Assembly (NCBI GenBank): GCA_905331475.1
Contig: CAJNYU010000191.1
Span: 1 to 64,000 of the forward strand
Reading direction: 5' to 3'
Length of the DNA: 64,000 bases
Source: Rotaria socialis
Taxonomy: Eukaryota > Rotifera > Eurotatoria > Philodinida > Philodinidae
The stretch's first letter is position 1. Each line of letters starts with the position of its first letter. The notes beneath the pieces are model-generated. The model searched no databases, was not told the origin of the DNA, and saw nothing but the letters and a program-made list of their open reading frames with translations. The position numbers and the translations under genes were made by a program. Shown one piece after another: positions 21,433 to 35,111 of this stretch.

Positions 21433-23174
21433 TCAGAATCTTTTCTTTATACCCAACACTGTGTTACAGTTTGGGCAGCAGTGCGTTACATCCTAGAAAA
21501 GACAAGCCTGCGAAAAATAAACGATGTAACATGTGCATACCTTCAAATCATCGACACAGAATGGAATGAGGCAACATCCAAGCCAGCAGCCGACAACTAC
21601 GAGCGCTAAACAAGCTACCCACACTGCCAAACCATTTGAAAGTTCGGTACGTGACACAATGCTTTGATGACATTTTGAACATGTACATTGAACAGGTAAA
21701 CTGCCTAACTTTGGTTGCATAACAGTTATTATTTGTGTCACTGGTGGTGTCACCGGCGGTACAGCTTGATTCTGTTTCGAAGGGTCATTTTTCGCATTGT
21801 CTGCTTTTGAAAGATAAAGATGAATGATTGTTTCTAGAGTAGCCACTTAGATAGATACATATGCTCAAATACGTAGTTGAAATGTTAACTTCTGTGAATT
21901 AAAAGATGCTACGTTATAAAAAAAAACTCGCCTCAAACTGTCGACATGTCGGCCGAATCACAGTCAAGAATCTTTCATCGAACTTTGGAAAATACAAAAT
22001 CTGAACAAAATGACTTAACGAATCTAATCTTTTAAACAGTAAGAATGAACGAAGATGATACTCATATTCGGTTCTAGTTATTTCATTGTTCACAATCTGA
22101 TCTAAGATAAAGATAAAATTGTTTTTATTTGAACATAGAATATAGTTCTTTGAATACGTAACTTTAATATATAAACCTGTAAAATCATCATTTACAAAAC
22201 TCTTCGAGAAGATTTAAAGCGATAAAATCAAACTCTTTACATGTTTCAATGAAATATTGTTGATTTATTTATACATGCGTATCTAATTCGTATAATCTAA
22301 TTTTTATGACTTGGATATCATTTTAAGTTCATGCGAACAAAGGTTTGAATAGTTTGCTCGAAAATAAAACAAATGGTCATTGATCATGAGAGAAAACATT
22401 AAAAAAGATATTCATGACAATTTGTGATGAGTCGTAAAAAGCTAGAAACGACCTACTTCAATTAAATCAACTAGCAGCTAATCGTTATAAACTTATAAAG
22501 TAATACTTAACAACTTGTTGAATAACTTTTAATAGATTCAGATATTCCTCATAAACTTCAAAAACGTTTGACTCTCATATTATTGTTGGTTCTCGACTAA
22601 TATGGTTAGAAAAAAAGTGATCGTCTTATTTCAGCAATCTATGATAGGGGAGAGAAGGGAGCTGAAAAAATTACAACTATTAGCTACTACTGAAATCGAA
22701 AGTATTCGTAAGTTATATGGAAAATCCGCATTGAAAACATCAATGAATAATCGATAAATATTATCTCCTTTCTGATTAATGTCAAACTACACTGTATCCC
22801 CTATATGCATGATGATAGTAAGTAGTCTTTCTTATTACTATCACACGAATTTTCTTTCGTAAATCAGAATACTTTATTAAAGTAGTAAGAATAACTTAAC
22901 TGAAAATACATGTCAAAAAATCTTAACTTGAATCGATTATACTATTCAATTGTGTGATTAAAATCTATACCGAAAATCTAAATCTTGAAACGTAAACAAG
23001 TATACCAATATAAAAAAAGAAGCATTTCTTCTCAGCAGATATCTAGTTTTTACCATATGCTGGAGGTGGATCTACTGACTGTTGTACAACTGTCTCATCA
23101 GCTGAGTGTTCATTTGCCGAGAGTGGATTCTTCGTATAACGTGCTGTTGTTGTATTTGATTCTGTGTTATTCAT
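21433..23174 (-). CDS. LITAF/SIMPLE-domain protein
   Basis: LITAF-family protein, 147 aa, expected on the cytosolic face of late endosomes and lysosomes. Exons (minus): 23174-23054, 21803-21541, 21492-21433. Exon 1 ends inside a Tyr codon context, completing DPPPAYAD and so giving a PPxY motif (PPAY), the usual WW-domain/NEDD4 docking site of this family. Exon 2 holds a Pro-rich linker and the first half of the LITAF domain: CTCSKC, then a hydrophobic Cys-containing segment (AVWVACLALVVVGCWLGCCL) thought to dip into the membrane. Exon 3 supplies the second zinc pair (HCCPNC) and the basic end GIKKRF. Intron 1 is long (1250 nt) and was assigned by phase and by the PPxY context; intron 2 is 48 nt. 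The domain call is firm; exon 1 is likely but less certain. Confidence 0.88.
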
Positions 23175-26100
23175 CTCGCTATTATATCGAATGGTTTTTT
23201 TTACTGAATACAAATCATCAATGAATACACGAAAAAATGCAAGCCGATATATTTTTCTTTTCAACACTCCTCTTCATTTTTTGTTTTCTTTTCTCTACTT
23301 GATATCCTGAATACTGGTTGATGATGTGTAACGAGAGTATGTTTGCATTGCGCCTCATCTATCTTTCGCGTTCGCAATGCATAAAAAAGACAGAAGATAT
23401 CAAAACGAATCATCGACTAAAAATCAGTTGAATGCATCATCACTACAACATAACATGACTCACCAAATGTAAGAGGACGATATTACGATGTACATTAACA
23501 AGCAAACTATTGCAGCGCAGAAAAAGAAATCAGAGATATGCTTCGCAAAAGATATTAATTTCGGACAGCTTCAAAAGATATTATTTCCTATTCTGCAGAT
23601 ATTGAAAAAGATTTCTAGTGATGACTTCACTTCATCGTCTAATAAGACTAATTTTATCAATAATAAACAATATTTTATTTTTAAGGTATAGCACTGGTTA
23701 TGTTTTCGTGGTCGAAATACAGCTCAAATGTTTGCCCTAATAACATCTATTTCGAATGATTTGCGTATATGAATGTCGATATACTAACTTAGTATTGTTG
23801 TTGATGCAAGTGTATCTTAGGGAAAAATTGTCGTGCAAAATAATAAACAGTTTTACAATTAAGAAAATAGTTTCTTCATCTCTATTATTCATAAAAATGT
23901 ATATTTTCTTTTATTGATTACATATTATTAATAAATTCATGCCAAGTAAAACCTTGAAAGGTCATAGGATCTATTTTCTCTCGTAGTTTTGTTTGGATTT
24001 GTTTCGAATACTGAAAAAGATAAATTTTACGAAGCAGTAATGTTTTTGGTGACCCATTTGAAAATCGCTATTACTTCTATTACAGATAAAATCAAACCAG
24101 TGAAAAATATTATTTACATCAAATATTTTTACAAAGCTTCCAACGATTAACTTTTTATAGCTAATTGTCAAGGTCATCGAAAACAGAAAGTATGAATTTT
24201 TCATGAGTAAGCCAAGGGGAAAGCATAGAAGAAAAAAATAAGAACAGAATTTGCGTTAGTTTATACAACAACTGTATTTCGTACTGTATTAAAATTGGTT
24301 TACTGATTTCTATGAAGATATTTTCTTCCTTTTTTCTACCTAACAGATTCATTTCCATGTTCGATGGTGTATGATTCATTTGTTACTCAATTAGTATTCT
24401 ATCGCACAGTAAAATCCATCAAATTGTTGCACTTGTATTAAAATTAACTGTTGAGACCAGAACGTTACTGACATAAAAATGAGTCTACGAAGTTTCTTCT
24501 GATTCAAAGTAAATTTCAGGAAAAGTAGCATGCAGTTTTTTGTTTATAATGAGGGTTTAGAAGTCTAAAATAAAGAGAAGAGGCAACTCCACCTAGGAAA
24601 TTCAATAGACAACATATCCACTCCTTCGTCTGAAATTACATGAATCACTGTAAAGACAATCACCAAGCATTTTTCTTTCTTTTTAGTTTAGACGAAAATC
24701 ACATAATCCATGTCATGCATAAATAAATGAGGAAACATCGGATTCGCATCTGACTCTTCTGTGTACTGCAAAAACTGACGTGAGTCGATTTATATATGTT
24801 TTAAATAATTCTGAGAAAAAAGGTTTTTGAAAATATCCCTGTACCCCCCCCCCTCAGGGATGGTCTGGTCAATAATGACAATTTTTTCGATAACTCAGCC
24901 ATTTCTTGACGGATTTTTCTCATCTTCGAAGTCGACTGAGATATTAATGAGGTCATTATGTGTACAAAATTTCAAGACAATTGGATAAAGCTTTCAAGAG
25001 CTATCGTGTTAACGGCCGGACACACTGACCGAATATAAAGTGTACTCACTTTTTCAGTACACAGAACGATTAGTTAGCTATTCTGTGCGTTCTTCTATAG
25101 CCGATATTCAATTCTTTTACTTAATACATTATTGTTATACTAATTACCATGAAATAAGACTGAATTATATCTGGTTGTTATTATTACCCGTATTATTCAT
25201 AACAGATCCATTATGAACATGAAAACAAAACCGCACATAGACAATACTAATGTTTCAATAGTTTTTTGCTTACAGAAAATTTCTATAAAAATCAAGGAAC
25301 ATATTGTAACAAAATTTTCATACATTATCGATGGAATTGTATATCTAGACTTTTCATTTTGCACAGCGCGTTCATAGGAAATTTTCTATATCGTATAATT
25401 TATCAAGAGAAACTATAGGTAAATTATGATGCTCCCTTTGATGTAAGAGATAAAGTTATAATTAATATACATTTATTAATAGAAGATAGTAGAAACTAAA
25501 AAAGAGGTATTGCATATTATTCAATATAATTGAAACTTTAAGTAAAAACACTGTATAAGTTAACTAACTGAAGAAAATTCAACTCTTTCACATTGATGAC
25601 TACCAAATATCAAATAGGAAAAAACGAATTATTCGCGTACGGTCGTGCAATACGAAGAATCTATTTTTCATTCAAGCTATTTACTCAACAGTAATTCAAG
25701 TTTTTAACATGATACTTTTTCACATTATAGACATAGTTACTGAACTGCACAGCAACTAAAAAGCATGTCTTTTAAATAATGCAAAAAAATTCTTCTATCA
25801 TTGAGTCATACTCAAAAGCAACCTTTCTTCTGCAGTAGAATGAAAGGGAAGTTTTCGTTTTTGTGCATTTGTAATCAATAATGTAAATGCCTACATCGAT
25901 CGGTCTATCATGAGAAATAAGATATTTAAATCATACAAGTTTTATTGATATTAAAATAATAAGAAATTCAACGGAAATGCTAAATTCGTCAAATTATTTA
26001 TCATATGAAAACTGATATTGTTGCCCCTGACAATAACTATGGAGCGTGTAATAAGTAACACGATATCAACCCAATAGATAGTGATACCGAAAATATATCT

Positions 26101-26426
26101 CAAAATATTTTGCACTCGGATACACGCGAGCTGAAACGAAATAAAAATATTGCGGGTGGACACATACATTGTGAGTTTCTTCCTTCGTTTAAAACGTATT
26201 CAGCTATTTGCACGCCTTGATAGAAGAACAAAGCAACTAAGAGAAAGAATGAATCATGGACTCGTAATACACAAGATGTATGTTATGAGTCAATTGCAGT
26301 CACAATGTTGCAACATTGGCTGATTATGTGTTTTGCAACTCTGTTTTGTATTTATAAACTACATTTTTTTTAATGTCAACTAAATAATTACTTCCTTAGA
26401 AAACATAACGCACGTCTACTTCAATC
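23175..26426. other. AT-rich intergenic stretch with one repeat-like fragment
   Basis: About 3.2 kb between two divergent genes (LITAF-like on minus, RNA ligase on plus), so it should hold both promoters. No supported coding region. Around 24830-25050 an ATCCCTG / CAGGGAT inverted pair surrounds a C13 run and is followed by a GC-richer block with CAAGACAATTGGATAAAGC and GCTATCGTGTTAACGG. This resembles widely scattered invertebrate repeats, but I cannot name it. Confidence 0.5.
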
Positions 26427-28043
26427 ATGGCTCAGTTGATGCCTCAACTTTATCATAATCTCATGTCAAACTGTTCAGTTGACGATGGCTTCTATTATAA
26501 AGATGCTCAACGTGATTCTACTAAATATCGTACATTCAATTATCGACTATGTTCCTACACTACTTTCAATAACCTTCCGTCTGCTTTAAATTGTCGTGGA
26601 ACAATGTTCAACATCACTGATCTTGACAACGTTAAATTAGTTTCTTTGCCACCAGAAAAATTCTTCAATTACGACGAAGGTAATGGTTCGCGAGATCATG
26701 AATTAGGACAATTCGGCGATCAAATGGATAAGATTGATGGGTCACTAATATCAACATTTCTTCATTTTAATCAGGCGAATCAACCAATCGTTCTTTTGAA
26801 ATCAAAAACATCGTTCAACTCTTCGCAGGCATCTGAAGCAATGGATTTACTAAAAGGTATTGTTGCTTGTTTCAACACGCGATAAGCATAATTCAAAAAT
26901 TCAAACAATATGTATATCACTAATGAGTTCACGTCTTGCCGGACAATGACTGAATTGGCATTAAAAACAGAGAAGATATTCAATAGGTTTCTTTTGAAAC
27001 ACTGTTAAGAGAAATTATATGCAGATTTTTGAGGACTACTAAAATTTAATTTCCATACCATCATTCTACAATTTCTTACACACGATATTGTCAATTTATT
27101 TGTTATATTATATAGTTAGTAGTGTTAAGAAAGAATTAAGCGTCTTCGTTTTTCGATTCAGAAGTCTTTAGGAAGTTTCTGTATGCATCGATTTGATATT
27201 GGTAGTTCATAATTTTTGTTTGACCATAATACGCTATTAACCATTTCAACTGAATATGAATTTATTTTAGGACAATTTAAATGCGAAATCGAACGTTTAG
27301 CTCATCTTCAGTACACTATCAATATGGAATATACGTCACCTACCAATCGAATCGTTCTTGATTATCCTCGTGCTGAACTGACTGTACTCTCAATTCGGTA
27401 TCATGTAACTGGTGAGACTCTATTTGCTCGACGTCTTATATCATTCCTTGGTGAAAATGGTTTTCAATCGATTCTTGAACATGTAGTTCCATTTAAATCG
27501 GTTTCAAATCAGGTACCTAAAAGTGAAATCATAAAAAATATTCGTGCTGAGACTCAAGGCGAAGGCTATGTTATTGAAATTATTCGTCCAGACGATACTT
27601 CTTATTTGGTAAAAGTAAAAACTAACAAATATCTTCAGTTACATCATTGCAAAAATAGTGTAAACTCTTTGCGACATCTATTTGAAAATATAATCAATGA
27701 GCAATCCGACGATTTAAGATCAATATTACAAGATGATTGTTCATCTTTGGAGAGAATTACTAAAATGGAAGAGCAAGTGCGGCCTAAATTTAATCACATG
27801 GTTCAATCTATTGAACAGTTTTATGAACAAAACAAACATCTTTCGAAAAAAGAGTTTGCCATCCTGATTAACAATACGCCGTCAATGAAACAATATATGT
27901 CGCTACTGATGAATTTGTTTTTGGGTAAAGCCAATGATTATAAAAAATTTGCGATAGTACACGCAAAAGATATGTTTGGAATCAATGATGACGATCAAGC
28001 ATTGCCACTACTGGATAACAAAGTAGAAGAAAAAGATGGATAA
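26427..28043 (+). CDS. RNA ligase of the phage T4 Rnl1 type
   Basis: ATP-dependent RNA ligase expected to join 3'-OH and 5'-PO4 RNA ends, 400 aa (T4 Rnl1 has 374). Exons 26427-26856 and 27271-28043; the 414-nt intron splits a Gly codon. All nucleotidyltransferase motifs are visible: motif I KIDG with K102 as the lysine that takes AMP, CRGTMF (56-61), LKSK (~124-127), MEYTSPTNRIV with E163, motif IV EGYV (241-244) and motif V KVK (257-259), in the T4 order and spacing. The N-terminus (YRTFNYRLCSYT) and the stretch after motif V (YLQLHH) also match T4 Rnl1, as I recall it, rather than the Rnl2 or Trl1 groups. No targeting signal is seen. An AATAAA lies at 28132. It probably repairs tRNA or other broken RNA. 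Origin by horizontal transfer is inference. Confidence 0.9.
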
Positions 28044-28131
28044 TAGATTGTCAATCTATCAAAGATATGATTAATTGTTTTCTATGGTTACTTTTCTTAT
28101 TTGAAATCGACTGTTTCCAAATGATGTTCAC

Positions 28132-28137
28132 AATAAA
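28132..28137 (+). terminator. Poly(A) signal AATAAA of the RNA ligase gene
   Basis: A canonical AATAAA 89 nt downstream of the RNA ligase stop. It suggests the gene is expressed as an ordinary eukaryotic mRNA. Confidence 0.5.
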
Positions 28138-31100
28138 GAATTCACAGCAGTACCTTCGATACTGTGAAAGACACGCTGTTTGTATGATCTTTGTTCGATC
28201 TTAAGATGTAACAATTGACCAGTTCATAAGCTTCGATAGGCACCAATCCGATTGATTTAATAAGTGTAAGATAGCAACATGTTTTGTTGCTTGCTTTTCC
28301 AAACAAATCCAACAAACATAATCACGAGCCTTTCTCAATTTTGAAACTATGAAGACTTTGACATAATGGGATTCTTACGGACAACACGCTATGTTGGAAT
28401 TGAGGATCAATCAGTTTCTGAAAAATATTGAATCATTCACTGCTCTCGAGTTTCCAACTTTGACACGTATGAACAAAAATCTTGAACATTCGTATACGAA
28501 GAAAAACAAAACTATTACACGAAAAATGCTCAATAATGAGCTTTATAAATTGATACTGCAATGAGTTAGACAGGGATTTTGGGATCTTCTATGCCAATCA
28601 TATGCAGGAACATGTAAGTTTAGTGAATCGGGGTGTAAAATAAATATTCGAACGTAGAGAACACTTTTTAGATATCTCCTCTCTAAATCGTTAGAGATCT
28701 TGTTGAGACAAACAGTTGTAGAGTATGACGAAAATAATACCGAAACTAAAGTAGATTCATAGTGATTATTTCACTTCTCTGTAAGACATTGTACCGACAG
28801 AACTAGTCGATTTATTTATAGATTTCATCAATGAAAAACCGATCCATTTCATAAGTCTATAATTCAAACAGTTTTTTTTTTTGAGTAAAAACTCATTACT
28901 TCAATTCAGTCAAGACATGCAGCTTAAATTTCATATAAGTCTTAAAGTATTTCGTTGTAATAGCTTCTTCCTTTTTACGTAGAATCGAAATTTAAATTAG
29001 AAGCACAATCCTTGAAATTTTAAAAACGCAGCGAAATCAAATAAAAATCTAGTTGAAGTCATAAACAGAATGAACATAAAATCTATAGTATTCAATACGT
29101 ACTTCACTTATGTTGGCACTGATATTCAAAATTAATCATCATGTAAACGGGAAAAAACTAAAATAATATCAGATTTCTTAAAAAAAAAACGAGTTCGAAG
29201 TCTTAACCTTTATTCAAATAAACGATCGTTGTTTTCTCGATGATTTATTCATAGATAGTCTATGATATTTTCGATTTCTGGTGTACAATAAAAAATCTTG
29301 TCTTCGAACAGACGCCACATAGACTTACAGTATTAAGCTAATACGGAAAATCAATTAGATTAATTTCTGACAGAAATTTTTATACTAGATTGCATGTGAA
29401 ATGTCAGCCATTTCCTTGTGTCAAAATTAAGGAAACGTAAGTGCAAAACTACGTAGTTAGAAACAAAATGGAATACAACCGCCGAGTGAGACAAACAGAA
29501 AAAAAGATGATTAATAGAAATGTTCTTCCGATAAGCAATAGAAATTCTTTTTTTTCCATCAAAAATCTATTACACTAGAGTATAAAAGACGAGAATTACA
29601 ACATGCTTTTATAGTGCTCATGACCGAACCAATCAAATATTTGATGTAGTAGTTGACATGGAAAAGTCGCGTCTTCGTAATATATACCAACCTTTCGTGT
29701 GAACTCAATCATTAATTGATCTCTTGTCGCACACGAAACGTCTAAAATATATGTCACAGTAGGTCTATGTGACTTTATTCGGCAGATTTTTTATTTACGT
29801 TTTGAAAAACAAATTATAGACACACAATAAGATATATATTTATAGAACTCGTGCCGAAAAATCTGCTATCATGCTAATCATACTTAGTACAAGCAATCTT
29901 TGTTTGTTCTTGTGATCATTTCGATTTGATTACAATGGCATTAATAAATATTTTACACTATTTACTCAACTAGAACTATGACAACTATTGATATTAGAGA
30001 AGCGTATGATTTCTAAAAATTTCATTGTAAATAATTGAGCTGAATAAATTCACATAAAAATGTATTGCATAAAATAGAAAGGAAACTTTTTAATCTCAGC
30101 ATTCAAAATTCTTTGCTTCAATTGATCAAGTATTTATCTCTATGGAGATACGTTTAATGATTACATTTCCCTGTAGTTTGACACACGTAACAGATTGAAC
30201 TGCTTTCGTCAGCATCAATAAATTAGGAGTATCTTGCAACATTCTTTATCGTATTATTAAATCATTATAACATGTATGTCACAATTTTACATTAGATGTC
30301 GTGCTAAATACAATTCAAATGCAGTAGGTTGTCGAATATCTATCAGCTTAATACTCTTCATTGTTTTTCTATTTAGAAAATACAGCGTTCATACAGAAAC
30401 GAATTTAAATACGTTTTTCTATTATTACTTCATCTCTTGGATTCTACAGTGAATCACTATATTGCTTGGCTTTTATCAATTATAAGCAATGAGTAATTTG
30501 AATGTTTTTATTTTATACCAATTTAGTTCCAATCATATACCATGATAGCAGATGTGCGGGCGTAAATCAAAACTCTGAAGGAAGGAGAAAATGAAGAGTT
30601 TTCAACATAGAACACCGCCCAAGAACGGGATGTTTCATACTAAAATTTGTGAAACAGGGGGAAGTTTCAACGGAAATTTTCAACAGCAATTAGGCGAAAA
30701 CGCTGTATACCCTCTTCTATATTTATGTTCGAGATTGATAGCACTAAGATAATCATGGATTTCTATGAAAATTCAGAAGATTTTCTCGAACGACTATACA
30801 ATGCATGAACACCTAACAGCATGTTTTAATGAAATTATTACAAAAATATGAAGTATTCTATGACTTATTTAGATTCGAGATAAAATTAATCGAGTTTTGC
30901 TCTTTTTCTGTAGGCTAATTTATTTTCATTTGCAATATAAGAAGATCATGTAAATCAAATTACGAAATTTATCATTCCATATGTGTTCGCTTTTCTCATG
31001 CAATTGAGCCGTAGTGAAGACAAAGACATAATATTAATATGCACGATGCTTAGAATAGAATTTAACTTCTAAAGAGAAGTACAATATCTTGACTTTGTTT

Positions 31101-31483
31101 TCTTAATGCCATGCGTTTGAGTGCGATTTTCAACCGAAAGAAAAAGCTAAGATTGTATCTTGAAAAAAATTCCAAGTCAGATATCATATTCATGAGCCAA
31201 CTGAAATAATTAAAACAAATAATTTTCAATTCATCGAAATTATTCCGTTTCGTTAGGTACTTGTTCGAAAATGGCACTTTTCAATACAAAAAAAAAGAAT
31301 CCAGAATATTCTAATAGAAACATGTTGTATTCGTCTAAACAATAAATCATTCGTTGGAGAAAAAAAAAACGGTATACATACAATACAAAACTTGCGAATT
31401 GATCATACAAAATATAGGAGGAAAAGCATTAGGATGAGAGCGTAGCACCGAGATATTAGTTTTACAAGAAAAAAGAAAAGAAA
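28138..31483. other. AT-rich intergenic stretch, nothing recognised
   Basis: About 3.3 kb with no supported gene, between the 3' ends of the RNA ligase (plus) and channel (minus) genes. Open frames are few, short and motif-free. I saw no inverted or tandem repeat longer than simple A/T runs. Confidence 0.5.
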
Positions 31484-34400
31484 CTATATCAATGTTATAT
31501 CGCTCGTGTCATTAGTTAAATTGGTAAGTGTTCGTATTGGTGTTGACCAAGTACCTTTTGATATATTTGTTGTCTTTGGAAACATAACAATAAGCGATAG
31601 AATAAGCCAACCAAAATAAGCAAAGAAAAATGTTCGATCGAGTACAAGTGCAACTTGTTTCCAATCGTCAGCAGCTTTATTGGATCGATCCGTATCTTCA
31701 ATTTTCTGCTTCATGTGTCGTAGGTAGTCTCGAATTTCTTTTAAATCATTTTCAATAGAACGTAAATTAATACTCAATGCAGCTATTGTATCAGTTGTTG
31801 TCGTTGTTGTGCCCCCAACAGAATTTTGTTGTTGTTTTTGTTGCTGTCGATGAAAATCATGAAAACGTTGTTTAAGTAACTTAAGTTTTTTGGAAAACTC
31901 TTCCTCGTGATAATGTGGCGTTAAAAAGATTTTTTCTGGTAATACAAGAGCGCCGGGCACCGGTGAGCCAAGACGAGATGTAACAGTACAAGCTAAATTA
32001 TGAGATGGTTTCGGAGCCATGCAATAAAATTGAGCGAGGTACTGCAGAAACAAACGACGAATTGATGGTGGAACACCTTGACGTCGATCACCTCGAACAT
32101 AGATATGAATAACTATGGTAGCAAGAACAGCTGTGACTGACACAACAACCATATTGACACAATAATAATAACCAATTTGAGGAGTACCACCACCACCTTA
32201 AATAAGTAATAGTTAGATAATTTAAAATCTTAAGAAAAAACAAAAACTTGATCGATGCTACACATTAACGATTGTGACCACGTGATCAATCAAAATAAGA
32301 CCTCGTTCAACATAATTTAATAATATGACTGAAATTCGTTATGCTATTAGTCAAACTAAAACTAGCTAGATTTATTAATGGCATATATAAGTTGTTTACA
32401 TTCCTAAAAAATGCATCATGCTGATGGTGTATGTGTATATATATATATATATAGTTTAATTCGATTTAATATGATTAAATTATGTCAGCAATGTAAAGAT
32501 GTAAATTAGTTTAGAATAAAAAAATCGGACGCAAACTGATCATAAACTTTCGGCGAACTTGAAAAATTCGGGTATGCCGACATGGTTCATTATTTGCTGC
32601 TATTTCAAATGTATGCTAAAGTATGATTTTGCGCCATTACTACATAGAGCTAGAAAAAAAACCCAGACAGATTATCTATAAACGTGATGTTTGAAGATCT
32701 TAATGAATTTTAATTACATCTATTTTAGTCATCTTGTTTCATCTGCTCGCTTATCATTAATTATTTCATGAAATAAAAGTATGCTATCGTGCACATGACA
32801 TGTCTGCCGGTTTAATTTGCTTTCATCCGCATACGAACGAACTGTTGTTTGTCATGTTCATTTGCTATAGTTGAATACTGAAGGTCAACGTTTCTTTCTA
32901 CTAAATTAAACTATACATTTTTCTACTAGAATATCGATGGCATTAAGATGTTATAAAGTAAATCTGGTAGATCTTCAATCAAAGAACGATATAATTTTCT
33001 TGCAAGGCTTTGAGTCGAAACAGAAAAATACTTTTTAAACTTTGGTAGTCGTATCTTTGCTTCTTGTCGAGCTGAAGTCAATGATTAATTTTTAATCATC
33101 ATAAAACTACTTAAAAATAGTATCCTATAATTAAACTTAAGAAAAAAAGACGACGAACTTATACTAAAGAGTCTAGTCTTAGAATATCTATGATTTCTTA
33201 TTGGATATTTGTTCATCATATAAATCCATTTAAAGGATAGATTAAATCCTGTTTGGTTTCTGAGAGTTGTTATGACGATTGCTAAGTGAAAAAAAGAATG
33301 ATTTCACGTCTTGTTTTCAGGCTCATTAATCGCAATTATCAAAAAGAAAACATAGAAATAGAAGATAAAGTCATTAAAAAGAAACATATTCTTCAGGGAA
33401 CGGTTTTAATCACATACCTGGTATTGATTCAGCAAGCAAAAGTAATAAGAGAAATAGGCCAGAAAAAATTGATATAGTTAAAATCATTTTTGCTGGAGAT
33501 TCAGGTGGAATCCAAAACACGACCATTGTTGCTGCAGATAAAAGTAAACAGGGTAATATTAAAATATATCCATAAAGACCACCTTTCCGTTGAATAATCA
33601 TTGTAAATGTTAACAATGAAAATGTATCATTTGTAATAGTTTTTTTTGCTTCAAGTGGTATGACTTTCCATTCGTTTGAATTTAAATATGCCGTCATATC
33701 CAAACCTGGTATATTGTCTTTAAACGAGAGAACTACTTTTGAAAAGTCATATGTCCATGAGCGATATTTTAATGAACATTGATGAATATCGTAAGGAAAT
33801 TTCGTTATATCAAGAAAACAAACACTAAATTGCATTGTTGCTGGTACATAGAGAATATCACCTGTATTTTGTATAACAGCAGAAATTTCACGCCAATCTT
33901 TTAAACGTTCATCAGCATAATTGTATAAAACAACATCCTAAAGAAATTTCTTTTAAATTCACAAAAAAAGCAAATTCAATTATTTTTCTTAGAATACCGG
34001 TGTCCATATTGAATCAGCTGGTAAACAAACTGTTGCTAATCCACCGTAATCAACAGGATTCCAAACTAAATTCATATCTTGCCATATCAACGTTTTCCAT
34101 GTGTTTGTTTGCATTCTTTGACCACTTGAGCCAAGATCAAACAATTGTATAAGAGTTAAACCAAAAGTAACATTAACAGGCTCAGATACATTACGTATTG
34201 GACGCGCATATATAGTTGGATAGTTACTAAGTAAATCGCGAATCAAACGTTTTTCATGTGTTAAACGTTTTGTTTTTGGTGGATTAGGTAAGGCATCAGA
34301 ACCAGTTGCTTTTGATGAAGAATAATGACGATACTTGGCGTGTTGTTGATCTTGATCATGCGCTGCATTAACACCGAAACTATCTATCAAGAATAGTTTC

Positions 34401-35111
34401 AAATTTTTATTTAAATAAAACAAATATTTATGATAAACAACCATCAAGCTTTATTGCAAAAGTAAAATATGTTGCATGTATAAAATGCTAGTTAATGATA
34501 TTAGATGATAGTTTTTATGTCTCTTCATCTCTGAATATTATGTTTCGCCCATGTTAATATTAAACTTGCAATAAAAGAATGTCTATTATATTTTAGGTAA
34601 ACTTGATGGTCTTATTCTATTGAGAATTTCTCTCCGAGACACTTTTCCATTTTATGTCGAATAGAGATGATGTAATTCTAATAGAAATCTTTAGCTTTAT
34701 ATTTGTCTATCATATAATCATCGGGCGTTGTTTTTTCTTTATGTACAGAATAGAAAAATCAATCTAAATATCTTATTATAAAGACATCATTTTCTAAATT
34801 ATTTTCAAAGCAAACATTAAAAACTAAACAAAATCAAATTAACTTTCTTTACCTCGCGAATTTTCTTGAAGAATTTTATTTGATGATTGTTCTCGCTGTT
34901 GCTGTTGTATTCGTGATGAGTGCGAAAGAACCAGAGTAGTATTAAGCATTACGAAAAATATTGTTAAACTAACGAGACATAATGATACAGTTAAACTGCA
35001 TGACCCTGTACGGCCGCATTTCAAATACTGTGGGATACATTGACTAGTACCATGACTATTTGGCGATAATGATGCGTTCATATGTGTTAAATAGCAACAA
35101 TAATGACACAT
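31484..35111 (-). CDS. Nicotinic-type Cys-loop ligand-gated ion channel subunit
   Basis: Pentameric ligand-gated channel subunit at the plasma membrane, 625 aa. Exons (minus): 35111-34853, 34383-33998, 33937-33418, 32196-31484. A hydrophobic signal-like segment (38-63) is unusually far from the first ATG; a later Met (residue 11) is possible. The extracellular domain shows nicotinic signatures: TNTWKTLIWQDMNLVWNPVDYGG (split here as loop D), TPDVVLYNYADE (loop A) and SWTYD (loop B), with the 13-residue Cys-loop C255-C269 containing FPYD. Loop C lacks the vicinal Cys pair, so this is a non-alpha-type subunit. M1 is ~337-357, M2 ~366-384, M3 in exon 4, M4 near ~585-607, with a large Gln-rich M3-M4 loop. 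Before M2, residues 363-365 are Pro-Ala-Lys, where cation channels have Gly-Glu-Lys. Introns are 469, 60 and 1221 nt. Confidence 0.92.

Noticed and set aside
21804-21846. GTG start of the LITAF-like gene within exon 2
   Set aside because: Eukaryotic starts are ATG; an exon at 23054-23174 with an ATG, a PPxY motif and the correct phase is a better start.
27216-27270. Translation start of a second RNA-ligase gene
   Set aside because: The frame begins at TTG, and the residues before 27271 are intronic; exon 1 at 26427-26856 joins in phase and supplies the catalytic lysine.
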